From a virus: a stretch of DNA of 64,000 nucleotides. This document shows positions 41,982-49,347 of the stretch, in pieces. The notes beneath the pieces were generated by a model. It was not told where the DNA came from. It did not search any database and saw nothing but the letters and a program-made list of their open reading frames with translations. The stretch lies in the IMG/VR virus record IMGVR_UViG_3300020182_002648, positions 82,810-146,809 of that record. One strand, 5' to 3'. The position numbers and the translations under genes are program-made. Position 1 is the first letter of the stretch; every line of letters begins with the position of its first letter.

Positions 41982-42701
41982 TTATAGTAATTTATTTAAG
42001 AAATCATCATATTGTTGTATAAAAGGAAATTCACTCAATAATTTGCTCTGTTCCTCATTGCTGAGTTTTTTCTTCCACTCATAAATGTCTGTGGTTCTTT
42101 TGTGAGATTTTAACTTACCCGCTTCGATTAAATCGCTTTTATCTTCAATCGGTGCGAAAGAGTATTTCCATTTCTCGTAAGTTTTATCGTATACAGAAGC
42201 CATGTCAAGAGTTTGTAACAACTCTTTTAAAAATTCACTAAAATTACCTATCATGAACTCATACGGTAATATAACTTTGTTGGTTGCCGGCAAGTTCCAA
42301 AATTTTTCAATTTTCTTTGAATTAATGGGGGTAACTCTATTGATATAATTCGCAAGTCCTTCTTTTTGAATTTTTTGCCGTTTCGACTCAAATTGTTCTT
42401 GTGTAAAACCAGCAGGGCACTTATGAGTGTATCCGAACGAATAAAACATAGATATGGTAATACCAATAGGATTGCGAGGTATGAAAATAAAATTGTCATT
42501 AGCGAGATTAACACCAACAAGTTTTGCCGGATTTGCTGGATTGATCAATCGCTCAAATCGCAACTTCATTAAGCCTGAATCATTATTAACCACAATATCT
42601 TCTCCCACTTTGATTCGCGGAAGATCGAAAACACTCTTCAAAATTTTTGAAACTATTGTTGATCCGCACTTGTGCGGTGCATGTATTATATATTTTTTCA
42701 T
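41982..42701 (-). CDS. Sulfotransferase-like protein, 239 aa
   Basis: PAPS-binding loop at the very start (IIHAPHKCGSTIVSKIL) and FIPRNPIGITISMFYSFG matching the 3'-phosphate-binding RxxxxxxxS region. Predicted to transfer sulfate from PAPS to a sugar. I take the start at 42701 because the loop must be near the N-terminus; a longer reading from 42764 overlaps the upstream gene. Confidence 0.75.
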   Translation of the reverse strand: MKKYIIHAPHKCGSTIVSKILKSVFDLPRIKVGEDIVVNNDSGLMKLRFERLINPANPAKLVGVNLANDNFIFIPRNPIGITISMFYSFGYTHKCPAGFTQEQFESKRQKIQKEGLANYINRVTPINSKKIEKFWNLPATNKVILPYEFMIGNFSEFLKELLQTLDMASVYDKTYEKWKYSFAPIEDKSDLIEAGKLKSHKRTTDIYEWKKKLSNEEQSKLLSEFPFIQQYDDFLNKLL

Positions 42702-42747
42702 TTTTGTTTTTTTTTCGTTCCCTAAGAAAGTATACTTTTTTATTTTG

Positions 42748-43380
42748 CTAAAATTTATATCCAAAGTAATTTATGTCCCACTCAAATAATTTTGAAACCT
42801 TTTCTTTGGTCTCGTCGTTGTAGTATTTTCTATAATCATATTCTACCCGGTTAGTATTATGCTTTTGGTGTGAGAGATTATAATCAACAATTCCCAGTTT
42901 ATTAAAAACGACCTTCGCATCGTGTTCTATGTTTTCTTGTCTTATGAAGTGATCTATACATAGTTCGTTGTTATAATGAAACATTGATTTATATGTGTTG
43001 TTACGGGTAAAATGATCTCTCTCTAGATTATGACAAACCCAATCATTAAATGTAGATGTTACTCCACGATGAACCGATATATGATGGTAAAAAGAGACAA
43101 CCCTATCAAAAGGATTTCTTATAACTGTAAATATATACCATTCCTTTCTTTTAAAACAATCTTCAGAATACCTGTCATTAATAAATTTAACAAATTGAGG
43201 TAGTGCTCCATGTACAGATAGATAATAATTTATGCCTTCGTTAGATAAATCCATACCAAACGGCTCTAGTTCTTTATTTCCATCGAAGGATCCATACTGA
43301 CGTCGCAATACCGCCCTAACACTTGTACCAGCACATTTAGGTGGATGTATGAACATGAATTTTTCTGAATTATTAATCAT
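42748..43380 (-). CDS. Sulfotransferase family 2-like protein, 210 aa
   Basis: FMFIHPPKCAGTSVRAVL is the 5'-phosphosulfate loop and FTVIRNPFDRVVSFYHH the 3'-phosphate motif (RNPxxRxxSxY) of carbohydrate sulfotransferases. The C-terminus is typical too. Overlaps the glycosyltransferase stop by ATGA. Confidence 0.85.
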   Translation of the reverse strand: MINNSEKFMFIHPPKCAGTSVRAVLRRQYGSFDGNKELEPFGMDLSNEGINYYLSVHGALPQFVKFINDRYSEDCFKRKEWYIFTVIRNPFDRVVSFYHHISVHRGVTSTFNDWVCHNLERDHFTRNNTYKSMFHYNNELCIDHFIRQENIEHDAKVVFNKLGIVDYNLSHQKHNTNRVEYDYRKYYNDETKEKVSKLFEWDINYFGYKF

Positions 43381-44195
43381 TGATCATCAGTTATAATTCT
43401 ATCAAGCTCATTACCTTTTACACTTAAGTCAACATATCTGTCTGGTTGTTGGGTAGCTCTACTGCTATAATGACCAAATATATCGTCATAATTTGTTTCA
43501 GCTATAAGTTCTAGACCATCTTCTTTCCACCTATCAATCCAGAAAAAATCTTCATGAGTAAATTCATGTGCATATGCTCCCATCACATTATATTCAGACA
43601 TAATAGGTAAATCTTTTAATACATCCACAAGAGGGGTACTCTCATTGATTCCTTCAATGTACTCTCGTACCAGTTTGCTTAAGTTCTTCGGATATACTAG
43701 AGGCATCCTGAACATGAATTCAAACTCGACATTAAAATTAAGAATTTCTGATGTAGTGTCTTGCCATCTCTTGACCCCTTCAATAGGATGTCCAATTTTT
43801 TGTAAGCGAGGTAATAATTTGCTGTATCTATTTTTTACTAAAAGAGGCTTATTGTTTTTAAAAAATCTATCTGGTGTATGCTCTTTTTTAAATAAGCTAT
43901 CTGCATCAATATGACATATGTAATCAGTGTCAGTCGGGACATACAGGTCACTTAATAATTTCATATATTGCTGCCGCACATATCCCCTTTTAACGTGTTT
44001 CGCTTCTTTGTTTATGAAATATTTTTGTTCTATTGAATCAAGGTAACGCTGTGTTTCAATGCAATCATTTTCATGGTCGTCTATAATTACCACGTTATCA
44101 TGATATCCTTTACAAAACTTTTTGATGGACTTGAGGTTGTACTTTAAGAACTCAAGGTCCTTATCGTAAGTTATTGTAACGATGGAAGTTTTCAT
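43377..44195 (-). CDS. Glycosyltransferase, GT-A type, 272 aa
   Basis: MKTSIVTITYDKDLEFLKYNL start and YICHIDADSLFKKEHTPD with the metal-binding DAD. Resembles DUF6492-like glycosyltransferases. Overlaps neighbours by ATGA on both sides. Confidence 0.72.
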   Translation of the reverse strand: MKTSIVTITYDKDLEFLKYNLKSIKKFCKGYHDNVVIIDDHENDCIETQRYLDSIEQKYFINKEAKHVKRGYVRQQYMKLLSDLYVPTDTDYICHIDADSLFKKEHTPDRFFKNNKPLLVKNRYSKLLPRLQKIGHPIEGVKRWQDTTSEILNFNVEFEFMFRMPLVYPKNLSKLVREYIEGINESTPLVDVLKDLPIMSEYNVMGAYAHEFTHEDFFWIDRWKEDGLELIAETNYDDIFGHYSSRATQQPDRYVDLSVKGNELDRIITDDQ

Positions 44196-44506
44196 TTTTT
44201 ATTTTTTTTGTAGTCTGTTAATTTTACTTGCATACGTGATGCTATTGATGTGATTATTAATATCATTTTTTGCAGACCCTTATCATCTTCGTAACAATTG
44301 TATAATACTCTTAGTAAATCGCACACAACCTTCGGGTTTTCCGGGGATATTTTATCCCTGTTTTGAAGGTGTAATAGACACCATTTTAGTCTTTCTTCGT
44401 CATGTTTTGTAGTGCCACGTAGATTAACTTCACCGGTAATTATACTATCAGCGAACTGCTTAAGTTGCTCTTTTGTTTTTATTTTTGTTATATCGATTGT
44501 CTTCAT
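44192..44506 (-). CDS. Hypothetical protein, 104 aa
   Basis: Unrecognised, basic, helical (MKTIDITKIKTKEQLKQFAD). Lies in the island between a sulfotransferase-like and a glycosyltransferase gene. Confidence 0.6.
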   Translation of the reverse strand: MKTIDITKIKTKEQLKQFADSIITGEVNLRGTTKHDEERLKWCLLHLQNRDKISPENPKVVCDLLRVLYNCYEDDKGLQKMILIITSIASRMQVKLTDYKKNKK

Positions 44507-44521
44507 AAATGTAATGATGTT

Positions 44522-45445
44522 TCAAGAATTACAATATCTCTCCCATAATTTTCTGTCCCAATATGTGCGGTCAAGAAAAGTTTGTTGTGTCTGATCGTCA
44601 AGTTCGTTGAATTCAAGTTTGATCTTGTTAGGTGTGTTGTTCCGCCAAACATCAACAACCTCTACCTCCACATCTGATCTCATGACACCGTATGCTCCGT
44701 GAAACACCTGGTCAATCAATTGGTCTGTGTTTTGTATGCTTTTGACTATCCAATGCCTCAAGTATTGATCACATGCGGTCAGGTGTTTAGGTTCAATTAT
44801 GGTATCATCTGATAGATTCAACAAATTGCGAATGAACCAGCTGTCCTCTAGTTCATCTGAGTTGATATACTTGATGAAATCTTCTGCTTGAATGGCTCCA
44901 TGATTTGGTTCATGTGCGCTGGCATCTGTGGTCAAATAGTTGTACATCGATTGAGTTCTGCTCCATGGATCTCTCAGGATGGTGAAATTGAGCAGATGTT
45001 CACGTCCAGTGGCTTGTTGAATCAATTGCAAGGCTTGTCTGTGCTGACTGTAACCATGAGAGTAATCATCTGGCATGTTTGAAGCACCATCACCCACTGG
45101 ATCGACACTCACAGAAAAAACCTCAATCTCACCAGATTCAATCGCCTCAACAAAATGTACTATATCCACCCAATCGGAATTTCCGTCTCCACTTGGGTTG
45201 CTTTTGAAGTGTTCATTGTTGATATGTACATCTGTCGGAGTGTATATCACGCAGGTCAATTGCTTGTGACCTCCTACGTTCACAATACTTCTTCGAATTC
45301 GATCAGACGTCCAACCCGGGACAGATCTAGATCCCATCTCTATACTGTACACACGACACAACATCATCATCCAACCCAAAGTGTACGTACCGGCGTTTTT
45401 TGCTATGTGGTAGAACACTGGAAGTAGTGATGGTGATGAATTCAT
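44522..45445 (-). CDS. Sulfotransferase-like protein, 307 aa
   Basis: HIAKNAGTYTLGWMM corresponds to the PAPS 5' loop and FTILRDPWSRTQSMYNYL to the 3' motif. Larger than the other two. The insertion between the motifs (about residues 60-150) is unlike the standard family and may define a particular acceptor. Confidence 0.72.
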   Translation of the reverse strand: MNSSPSLLPVFYHIAKNAGTYTLGWMMMLCRVYSIEMGSRSVPGWTSDRIRRSIVNVGGHKQLTCVIYTPTDVHINNEHFKSNPSGDGNSDWVDIVHFVEAIESGEIEVFSVSVDPVGDGASNMPDDYSHGYSQHRQALQLIQQATGREHLLNFTILRDPWSRTQSMYNYLTTDASAHEPNHGAIQAEDFIKYINSDELEDSWFIRNLLNLSDDTIIEPKHLTACDQYLRHWIVKSIQNTDQLIDQVFHGAYGVMRSDVEVEVVDVWRNNTPNKIKLEFNELDDQTQQTFLDRTYWDRKLWERYCNS

Positions 45446-46233
45446 GTCTTTTGATGTAAGATAATAGTATATGGATGTTTGGCTAATATATCCTTCTCAG
45501 AAATACCAGAATCGCAAGGGAGAGAGTAGTTAGCTATTATGTTTGTGTCTATCACTTGTGACAAGTATTTAGCTCCCTCAGGTGAATTAACATAATACCA
45601 TATGGCTATATCATAATTTAAGCGTGCATACGCTTTCTTGTGTATATATCTATACAACAATTCCTTGCTACCTTTCATAATGTCATATAATTCATCACAA
45701 TTCTTGTATAACGCGATTCCATTAAGATGGTATCTCCACTCGCTATCCGGTAATTTCTGTTTACCCTTGTATCTACTACCACCTATAATAAACTCCTTCA
45801 TATTACAGTAATGGACTAGTCCATCTAACCAATATTCACTCATTGGCCTTGAATCTGTTTCTATGACCATAACGAAATCATGAGATTTAGATTTAAGATA
45901 ATCGAACGTTCTATAGAAAGATTGATTAGGCCCGTTTGATTGTCCTAATTCATGTTTAACATCTACTTTATCATCGTGCGTGTATATATCTTCTTCAGCA
46001 GGGATATTACAGTTGTGTATATCTAGAGAGTTGACACTCTTATTGCTCTTGATGTAATCAAGCTGACTCGAATCGACATCAGTGTTAAGTGATATGATAA
46101 TATCGATCAACCGGTTCTCTGAAACACTCTCAACATATCTATCTATACACTCTTTAACATCACCAGATATGAGCTCTGATTTTGTAGTGATTAGAACTAA
46201 CGCGATCTTGTACTCCTCAGATCGTAACGGCAT
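45442..46233 (-). CDS. Glycosyltransferase-like protein, 263 aa
   Basis: GT-A-like layout: IALVLITTKSELISGDVKEC start and HDFVMVIETDSRPMSEYWL with an ExD acidic motif. The later RYHLNGIALYKNCDELYD resembles acceptor-side motifs of phage glycosyltransferases. Overlaps the sulfotransferase start by ATGA. Confidence 0.65.
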   Translation of the reverse strand: MPLRSEEYKIALVLITTKSELISGDVKECIDRYVESVSENRLIDIIISLNTDVDSSQLDYIKSNKSVNSLDIHNCNIPAEEDIYTHDDKVDVKHELGQSNGPNQSFYRTFDYLKSKSHDFVMVIETDSRPMSEYWLDGLVHYCNMKEFIIGGSRYKGKQKLPDSEWRYHLNGIALYKNCDELYDIMKGSKELLYRYIHKKAYARLNYDIAIWYYVNSPEGAKYLSQVIDTNIIANYSLPCDSGISEKDILAKHPYTIILHQKT

Positions 46234-47060
46234 TACTCCGGACGTTTCCCGGTTGGTTTCCCGTCCTGACCTATGATACCAGCTCTGATCTTAGTGGCAG
46301 ACACTTCTTGTAACTCTTTGCTCAATTCCAATTGCTCGATGTTGTATCCAACACCGCGACCGTAAAACACATCCATTATGTTAGGTAGTTCGATAACCTT
46401 GATCTTGTCCCCAAATTCCACGCATGCAGCGTGTATCTCCGCTTTGACTTTCTCAAAGTCATATGGGTTACTGTCATCAATTCCACCAACGTCTCTAAGA
46501 GCTATGCAGCATTGACCTGTACGTTTCACAGCTTCCGCCACAAGAGTTTTGTGACCAACATGAAAAGGTTGATACCTACCAATTAACAATGCTGTAGGAG
46601 CTTGATTGTCCCACTTCTCGGTCTCGTAAATAGCTTCAAGAGCTTGTTCACACCACTCATCAGGTGTACCATCAGTTAAAATCAAATCTTTCTCATCCCA
46701 TCTAGCATCTTTGGTAGGATCCTCAAACATTTTGTTTGTGTCAGCGTATCTACCTTCTTCAATTCTGTTGACCCATATAACAAGATCAGGATTGAATAGC
46801 TCTCTAGCTTCTTCTGTGGGACAGCAAAAATCTGAAACTACATAACCACCACCAAGTGTGGCCCAGTCGGCAAGTTTGCCCATTCGACGTGCATGTTCAT
46901 TACGATCTTCCGGTGTGAATCCTAGATCCTTGTGGATCTCTTGCCTGATAGCATCAGCATTAAACCATACAGCTTGAAGCTTAGGAACTAGCTTTTCTGC
47001 CAACGTTGTCTTGCCTGAACCAGGAAGGCCCATGATTAAAATTTTTCGTTTTAAGCGCAT
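46233..47060 (-). CDS. APS kinase-like / nucleotidyltransferase fusion, 275 aa
   Basis: Two domains. Residues 1-150: P-loop GLPGSGKT (11-18) and KDLGFTPEDRNEHARRMGK, the hallmark of adenylylsulfate kinase, which makes PAPS from APS. Residues 155-275: cytidylyltransferase-fold domain with HVGH (167-170) and SATKIR (254-259), most like NMN adenylyltransferase / sulfurylase-type enzymes. With three sulfotransferases downstream, PAPS supply is the likely role. It starts the operon, 5 bases after a late box. Confidence 0.8.
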   Translation of the reverse strand: MRLKRKILIMGLPGSGKTTLAEKLVPKLQAVWFNADAIRQEIHKDLGFTPEDRNEHARRMGKLADWATLGGGYVVSDFCCPTEEARELFNPDLVIWVNRIEEGRYADTNKMFEDPTKDARWDEKDLILTDGTPDEWCEQALEAIYETEKWDNQAPTALLIGRYQPFHVGHKTLVAEAVKRTGQCCIALRDVGGIDDSNPYDFEKVKAEIHAACVEFGDKIKVIELPNIMDVFYGRGVGYNIEQLELSKELQEVSATKIRAGIIGQDGKPTGKRPE

Positions 47061-47065
47061 ACAAA

Positions 47066-47073
47066 TACTTATT
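47066..47073 (-). promoter_or_regulatory. Late promoter-like box for sulfation operon
   Basis: AATAAGTA, 5 bases before the ATG at 47060. Confidence 0.5.
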
Positions 47074-47124
47074 CAAACCCCGGAGGATCTTTCTTCGTAA
47101 GCGCGACATAATTATGCTTTTTTT

Positions 47125-47132
47125 GATAAGTA
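47125..47132 (+). promoter_or_regulatory. Late promoter-like box
   Basis: GATAAGTA, 5 bases before the ATG at 47138; a T-run lies just upstream. Confidence 0.45.
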
Positions 47133-47137
47133 ATTAC

Positions 47138-47356
47138 ATGAGCGGAGATTACGATAAATTATTAGGGGATTTGCAAGAGAACAGTGCCCGGAATGTAGAC
47201 CTTAGGTTAGCCTTGAAGCATGCACACCAAAAGATAGATGAGCTCGAGAAAGAAGTTTTCAGATATAAAATGTTAATGGCGGGCAAGGACGAGATGATGA
47301 ATTCTCTAGGATGGGCATGTAAGAAGCCTGAGGAGAAATACAACGGAGACGCTTAA
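47138..47356 (+). CDS. Small coiled-coil protein, 72 aa
   Basis: MSGDYDKLLGDLQENSARNV then heptads (LKHAHQKIDELEKEVF), a short coiled coil. The start at 47138 is chosen for the 5-base distance to the late box; 47114 would be upstream of it. Function unknown. Confidence 0.62.
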   Translation: MSGDYDKLLGDLQENSARNVDLRLALKHAHQKIDELEKEVFRYKMLMAGKDEMMNSLGWACKKPEEKYNGDA

Positions 47357-47370
47357 ATTTAAAATAATGG

Positions 47371-47399
47371 TTGCATCGGTGTGATTGAGCATGTATAAT
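47371..47399 (+). promoter_or_regulatory. Sigma70-like promoter with Shine-Dalgarno leader
   Basis: TTGCAT (47371-47376), 17-base spacer, TATAAT (47394-47399). Followed by AAAGGAG and the ATG at 47409: one of few genes here with a clear ribosome binding site. Confidence 0.7.
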
Positions 47400-47408
47400 A
47401 AAGGAGTT

Positions 47409-47642
47409 ATGAAAAATACACTAGATACAATCCAGAGTTTAATCGGAGGAGTTACTGCGGTACTTCTATCAGCATTAGGCTTGTTAGTCGTCGCCCAAGT
47501 AGTTTTTGGCGAAGCGACTAGTCTTAACGTCATCAGTAACCTACAAGGAATCCTAGACGGGTTCGTAGGGCAAGGTGCTAGCTTAGCAGGTATTATTACC
47601 CTGTTGTTAGTCGTTGCATTACTTCAACGCAAGAAAGAATAA
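47409..47642 (+). CDS. Small two-pass membrane protein, 77 aa
   Basis: Two hydrophobic segments: LIGGVTAVLLSALGLLVVAQ (about 10-29) and LAGIITLLLVVALL (about 58-72), with a basic end QRKKE. Own promoter, ribosome binding site and terminator make it a complete independent unit. The topology would suit a holin or pinholin, but no family is recognised. Confidence 0.7.
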   Translation: MKNTLDTIQSLIGGVTAVLLSALGLLVVAQVVFGEATSLNVISNLQGILDGFVGQGASLAGIITLLLVVALLQRKKE

Positions 47643-47665
47643 CAGTCCAGAATATTCTATACCCT

Positions 47666-47697
47666 AACCCGTTAGCCTAGTGCTAGCGGGTTTTTTT
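47666..47697 (+). terminator. Rho-independent terminator
   Basis: AACCCGTTAGC / GCTAGCGGGTT stem with a CTAGT-type loop and seven T; ends the transcript of the small membrane protein gene. Confidence 0.88.
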
Positions 47698-47723
47698 ATG
47701 TAAAAACCTTGTTTTATAGTGGC
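47688..47723. repeat. Direct repeat copy 1 (about 35 bases)
   Basis: GGG, T-run, ATGTAAAAACC, TTGTTTTATAGTGGC. Nearly identical to 48322-48355 (differs by one T). It contains the terminator tail and the stop codon of gene 48268-47714. Confidence 0.85.
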
Positions 47724-48268
47724 TTGCCTGTATTAACGTCAAATTTATTTGGTTGAGCTGCTGGTAGTGGCTTGCCTGTATTAACGTCAAATTTATTTGG
47801 TTGAGCTGCTGGTAGTGGCTTGCCTGTATTAACGTCAAATTTATTTGGTTGAGCTGCTGGTTGAGCTGCTGGTAGTGGCTTGCCTGTATTAACGTCAAAT
47901 TTATTTGGTTGAGCTGCAGCATCGCTAGCGACGCGACGCTCATTTCGACTGACAACCTGCTTATATGTCTTATCTATCATTTGATTGTATTTATCAATGA
48001 TAGGTTTCTCCGTTGGACCTAGTTGATCATAAGTACCACCCTTCAAGTAACTTTGCATGTTTGTATCATACTGCGCGAATAGTGTCATCTGAGCAGGTGA
48101 TAATGCCTCCCACTCGACTCCTGCTTTAGTGGCATCATACCATTCGGGCATTGGTGGTAATTCCATTCCCTGGTCGGCCATCAACTTCTTTACCCCAGAG
48201 TTCCGTTGTTGGTGGTAATCCACCGAAGAATATGCCTCCCAAAGTAACCTACTATCTATATCAGTCAT
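47714..48268 (-). CDS. Late protein with C-terminal PNKFDVNTGKPLP repeats, 184 aa
   Basis: N-terminal tag MTDIDSRLLWEAYSSVD, a helical middle, and four C-terminal copies of AAQPNKFDVNTGKPLP. The tag is shared with other late genes and might direct packaging into the capsid. The start at 48268 (not 48319) is fixed by a perfect late promoter 5 bases upstream. Unrecognised otherwise; the repeats suggest a surface-exposed or binding tail. Confidence 0.7.
   Translation of the reverse strand: MTDIDSRLLWEAYSSVDYHQQRNSGVKKLMADQGMELPPMPEWYDATKAGVEWEALSPAQMTLFAQYDTNMQSYLKGGTYDQLGPTEKPIIDKYNQMIDKTYKQVVSRNERRVASDAAAQPNKFDVNTGKPLPAAQPAAQPNKFDVNTGKPLPAAQPNKFDVNTGKPLPAAQPNKFDVNTGKPL
47721..47913 (-). repeat. 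Four tandem repeats of about 48 bases
   Basis: Near-identical units encoding AAQPNKFDVNTGKPLP; one has an extra 12 bases (AAQP duplicated). The low divergence means recent expansion. Confidence 0.9.
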
Positions 48269-48273
48269 ATTTT

Positions 48274-48281
48274 TATTTATA
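48274..48281 (-). promoter_or_regulatory. T4-type late promoter box
   Basis: Perfect TATAAATA, 5 bases before the ATG at 48268. Confidence 0.65.
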
Positions 48282-48321
48282 CCCATTACAATTGAATAAC
48301 AGTTAAACTTCATGCTCAATC

Positions 48322-48355
48322 GGGTTTTTTATGTAAAAACCTTGTTTTATAGTGG
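48322..48355. repeat. Direct repeat copy 2
   Basis: Second copy of the 35-base sequence at 47688-47723, on the far side of gene 48268-47714. Confidence 0.85.
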
Positions 48356-48381
48356 CATTCATATAAGTAATGATTTATAAT
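48353..48381 (+). promoter_or_regulatory. TATAAT promoter, leaderless
   Basis: TATAAT (48376-48381), 6 bases before the ATG at 48388; weak -35 TGGCAT at 48353-48358. Confidence 0.5.
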
Positions 48382-48387
48382 TAAGAT

Positions 48388-48717
48388 ATGAAAGCATTAT
48401 TTTCCATTGTATTCTTTATTCCGTTAGCATTTTTGTTACTTGGTTCATCACATAACGCTCCTGAGAAGGAAAACAATCTGAACATCACCAAGGCTGTGGT
48501 GAAGATACCTAGGGACAATTTACCAGAAGTGAAGCATCCAGTTGTTATACAGATCGAACATCAAGGGTTTCCTTTTGATATAAGCGGAAACTTTCCATAT
48601 GTTGTTATGGTTGACAACAGAGTGTATAGGTGCAACAAGGATGATGTCAAGCTGTTCTTAGAGAAGATTGTAACAGACAAGCCGTTTGTCCCTGGTCGTG
48701 TTCAGGGATTGAATTAA
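48388..48717 (+). CDS. Secreted or anchored hypothetical protein, 109 aa
   Basis: N-terminal hydrophobic segment (MKALFSIVFFIPLAFLLLGS) acting as signal peptide or anchor, then a small soluble domain (VVIQIEHQGFPFDISGNFPY). Function unknown. Confidence 0.68.
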   Translation: MKALFSIVFFIPLAFLLLGSSHNAPEKENNLNITKAVVKIPRDNLPEVKHPVVIQIEHQGFPFDISGNFPYVVMVDNRVYRCNKDDVKLFLEKIVTDKPFVPGRVQGLN

Positions 48718-49254
48718 TCACTCACCGCGTTCCGGTAAGCCTTCACCTCTTCTGTAATCATTTTCTGACTGACTGAACAAGTCAGCATCCGGATCTTCTT
48801 CTTCCATTGGCGGAAACTTTATATACTCAAGGAAATGACCATCAGCCAATCCAACAATCACGTCACCTAGATCGTGCTCAATCACGCCTCCCATACCATC
48901 TCCATCAGATCCATATGATTTAAACTCGTCAGAAGGTTCCAGTACAAAAAACGAACCCTCACGACTTGGCCGAAACAACTTGTCCAAGCCCATGGGCAAT
49001 TGCTCTAATGCTTGTCTCATCTGTTGTTCACTATCGAAAGCACCATCTTTAGGTCCTCTGTATACATACTCTCTACCATAATCATCGAGCTCCTTTTGTT
49101 CAGGAGGTCTGTTGAGTTTCAAACTTGAAGATTTACTTGGTTGAGGTCTTCTGCTAGGATTTTCATTCGCGAAGTCCATGTGTTCGTCCTCAATACCTTC
49201 ATTGTTGGTCATGTATGCTTCCCAAATTAGTTGCACGTCTTTGTTACTGCTCAT
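48718..49254 (-). CDS. Late hypothetical protein with WEAY tag, 178 aa
   Basis: Starts MSSNKDVQLIWEAYMTNNEG. Hydrophilic, with a compact acidic C-terminal half (EHDLGDVIVGLADGHFLEYI). The start at 49254 is supported by a late box 5 bases upstream and by the shared tag; 49317 is unlikely. Function unknown. Confidence 0.68.
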   Translation of the reverse strand: MSSNKDVQLIWEAYMTNNEGIEDEHMDFANENPSRRPQPSKSSSLKLNRPPEQKELDDYGREYVYRGPKDGAFDSEQQMRQALEQLPMGLDKLFRPSREGSFFVLEPSDEFKSYGSDGDGMGGVIEHDLGDVIVGLADGHFLEYIKFPPMEEEDPDADLFSQSENDYRRGEGLPERGE

Positions 49255-49259
49255 ATACT

Positions 49260-49267
49260 TACTTATC
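49260..49267 (-). promoter_or_regulatory. Late promoter-like box
   Basis: GATAAGTA, 5 bases before the ATG at 49254. Confidence 0.5.
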
Positions 49268-49334
49268 ATGTACAACCTATGTTGCATCAGTTTATCACTA
49301 AAAAAGTTTGGATTCAATCATCGTGTGGCAATGG

Positions 49335-49342
49335 CATAAGTA
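49335..49342 (+). promoter_or_regulatory. Late promoter-like box
   Basis: CATAAGTA, 5 bases before the ATG at 49348; identical to the box in the endonuclease hairpin. Confidence 0.5.
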
Positions 49343-49347
49343 ACTAT

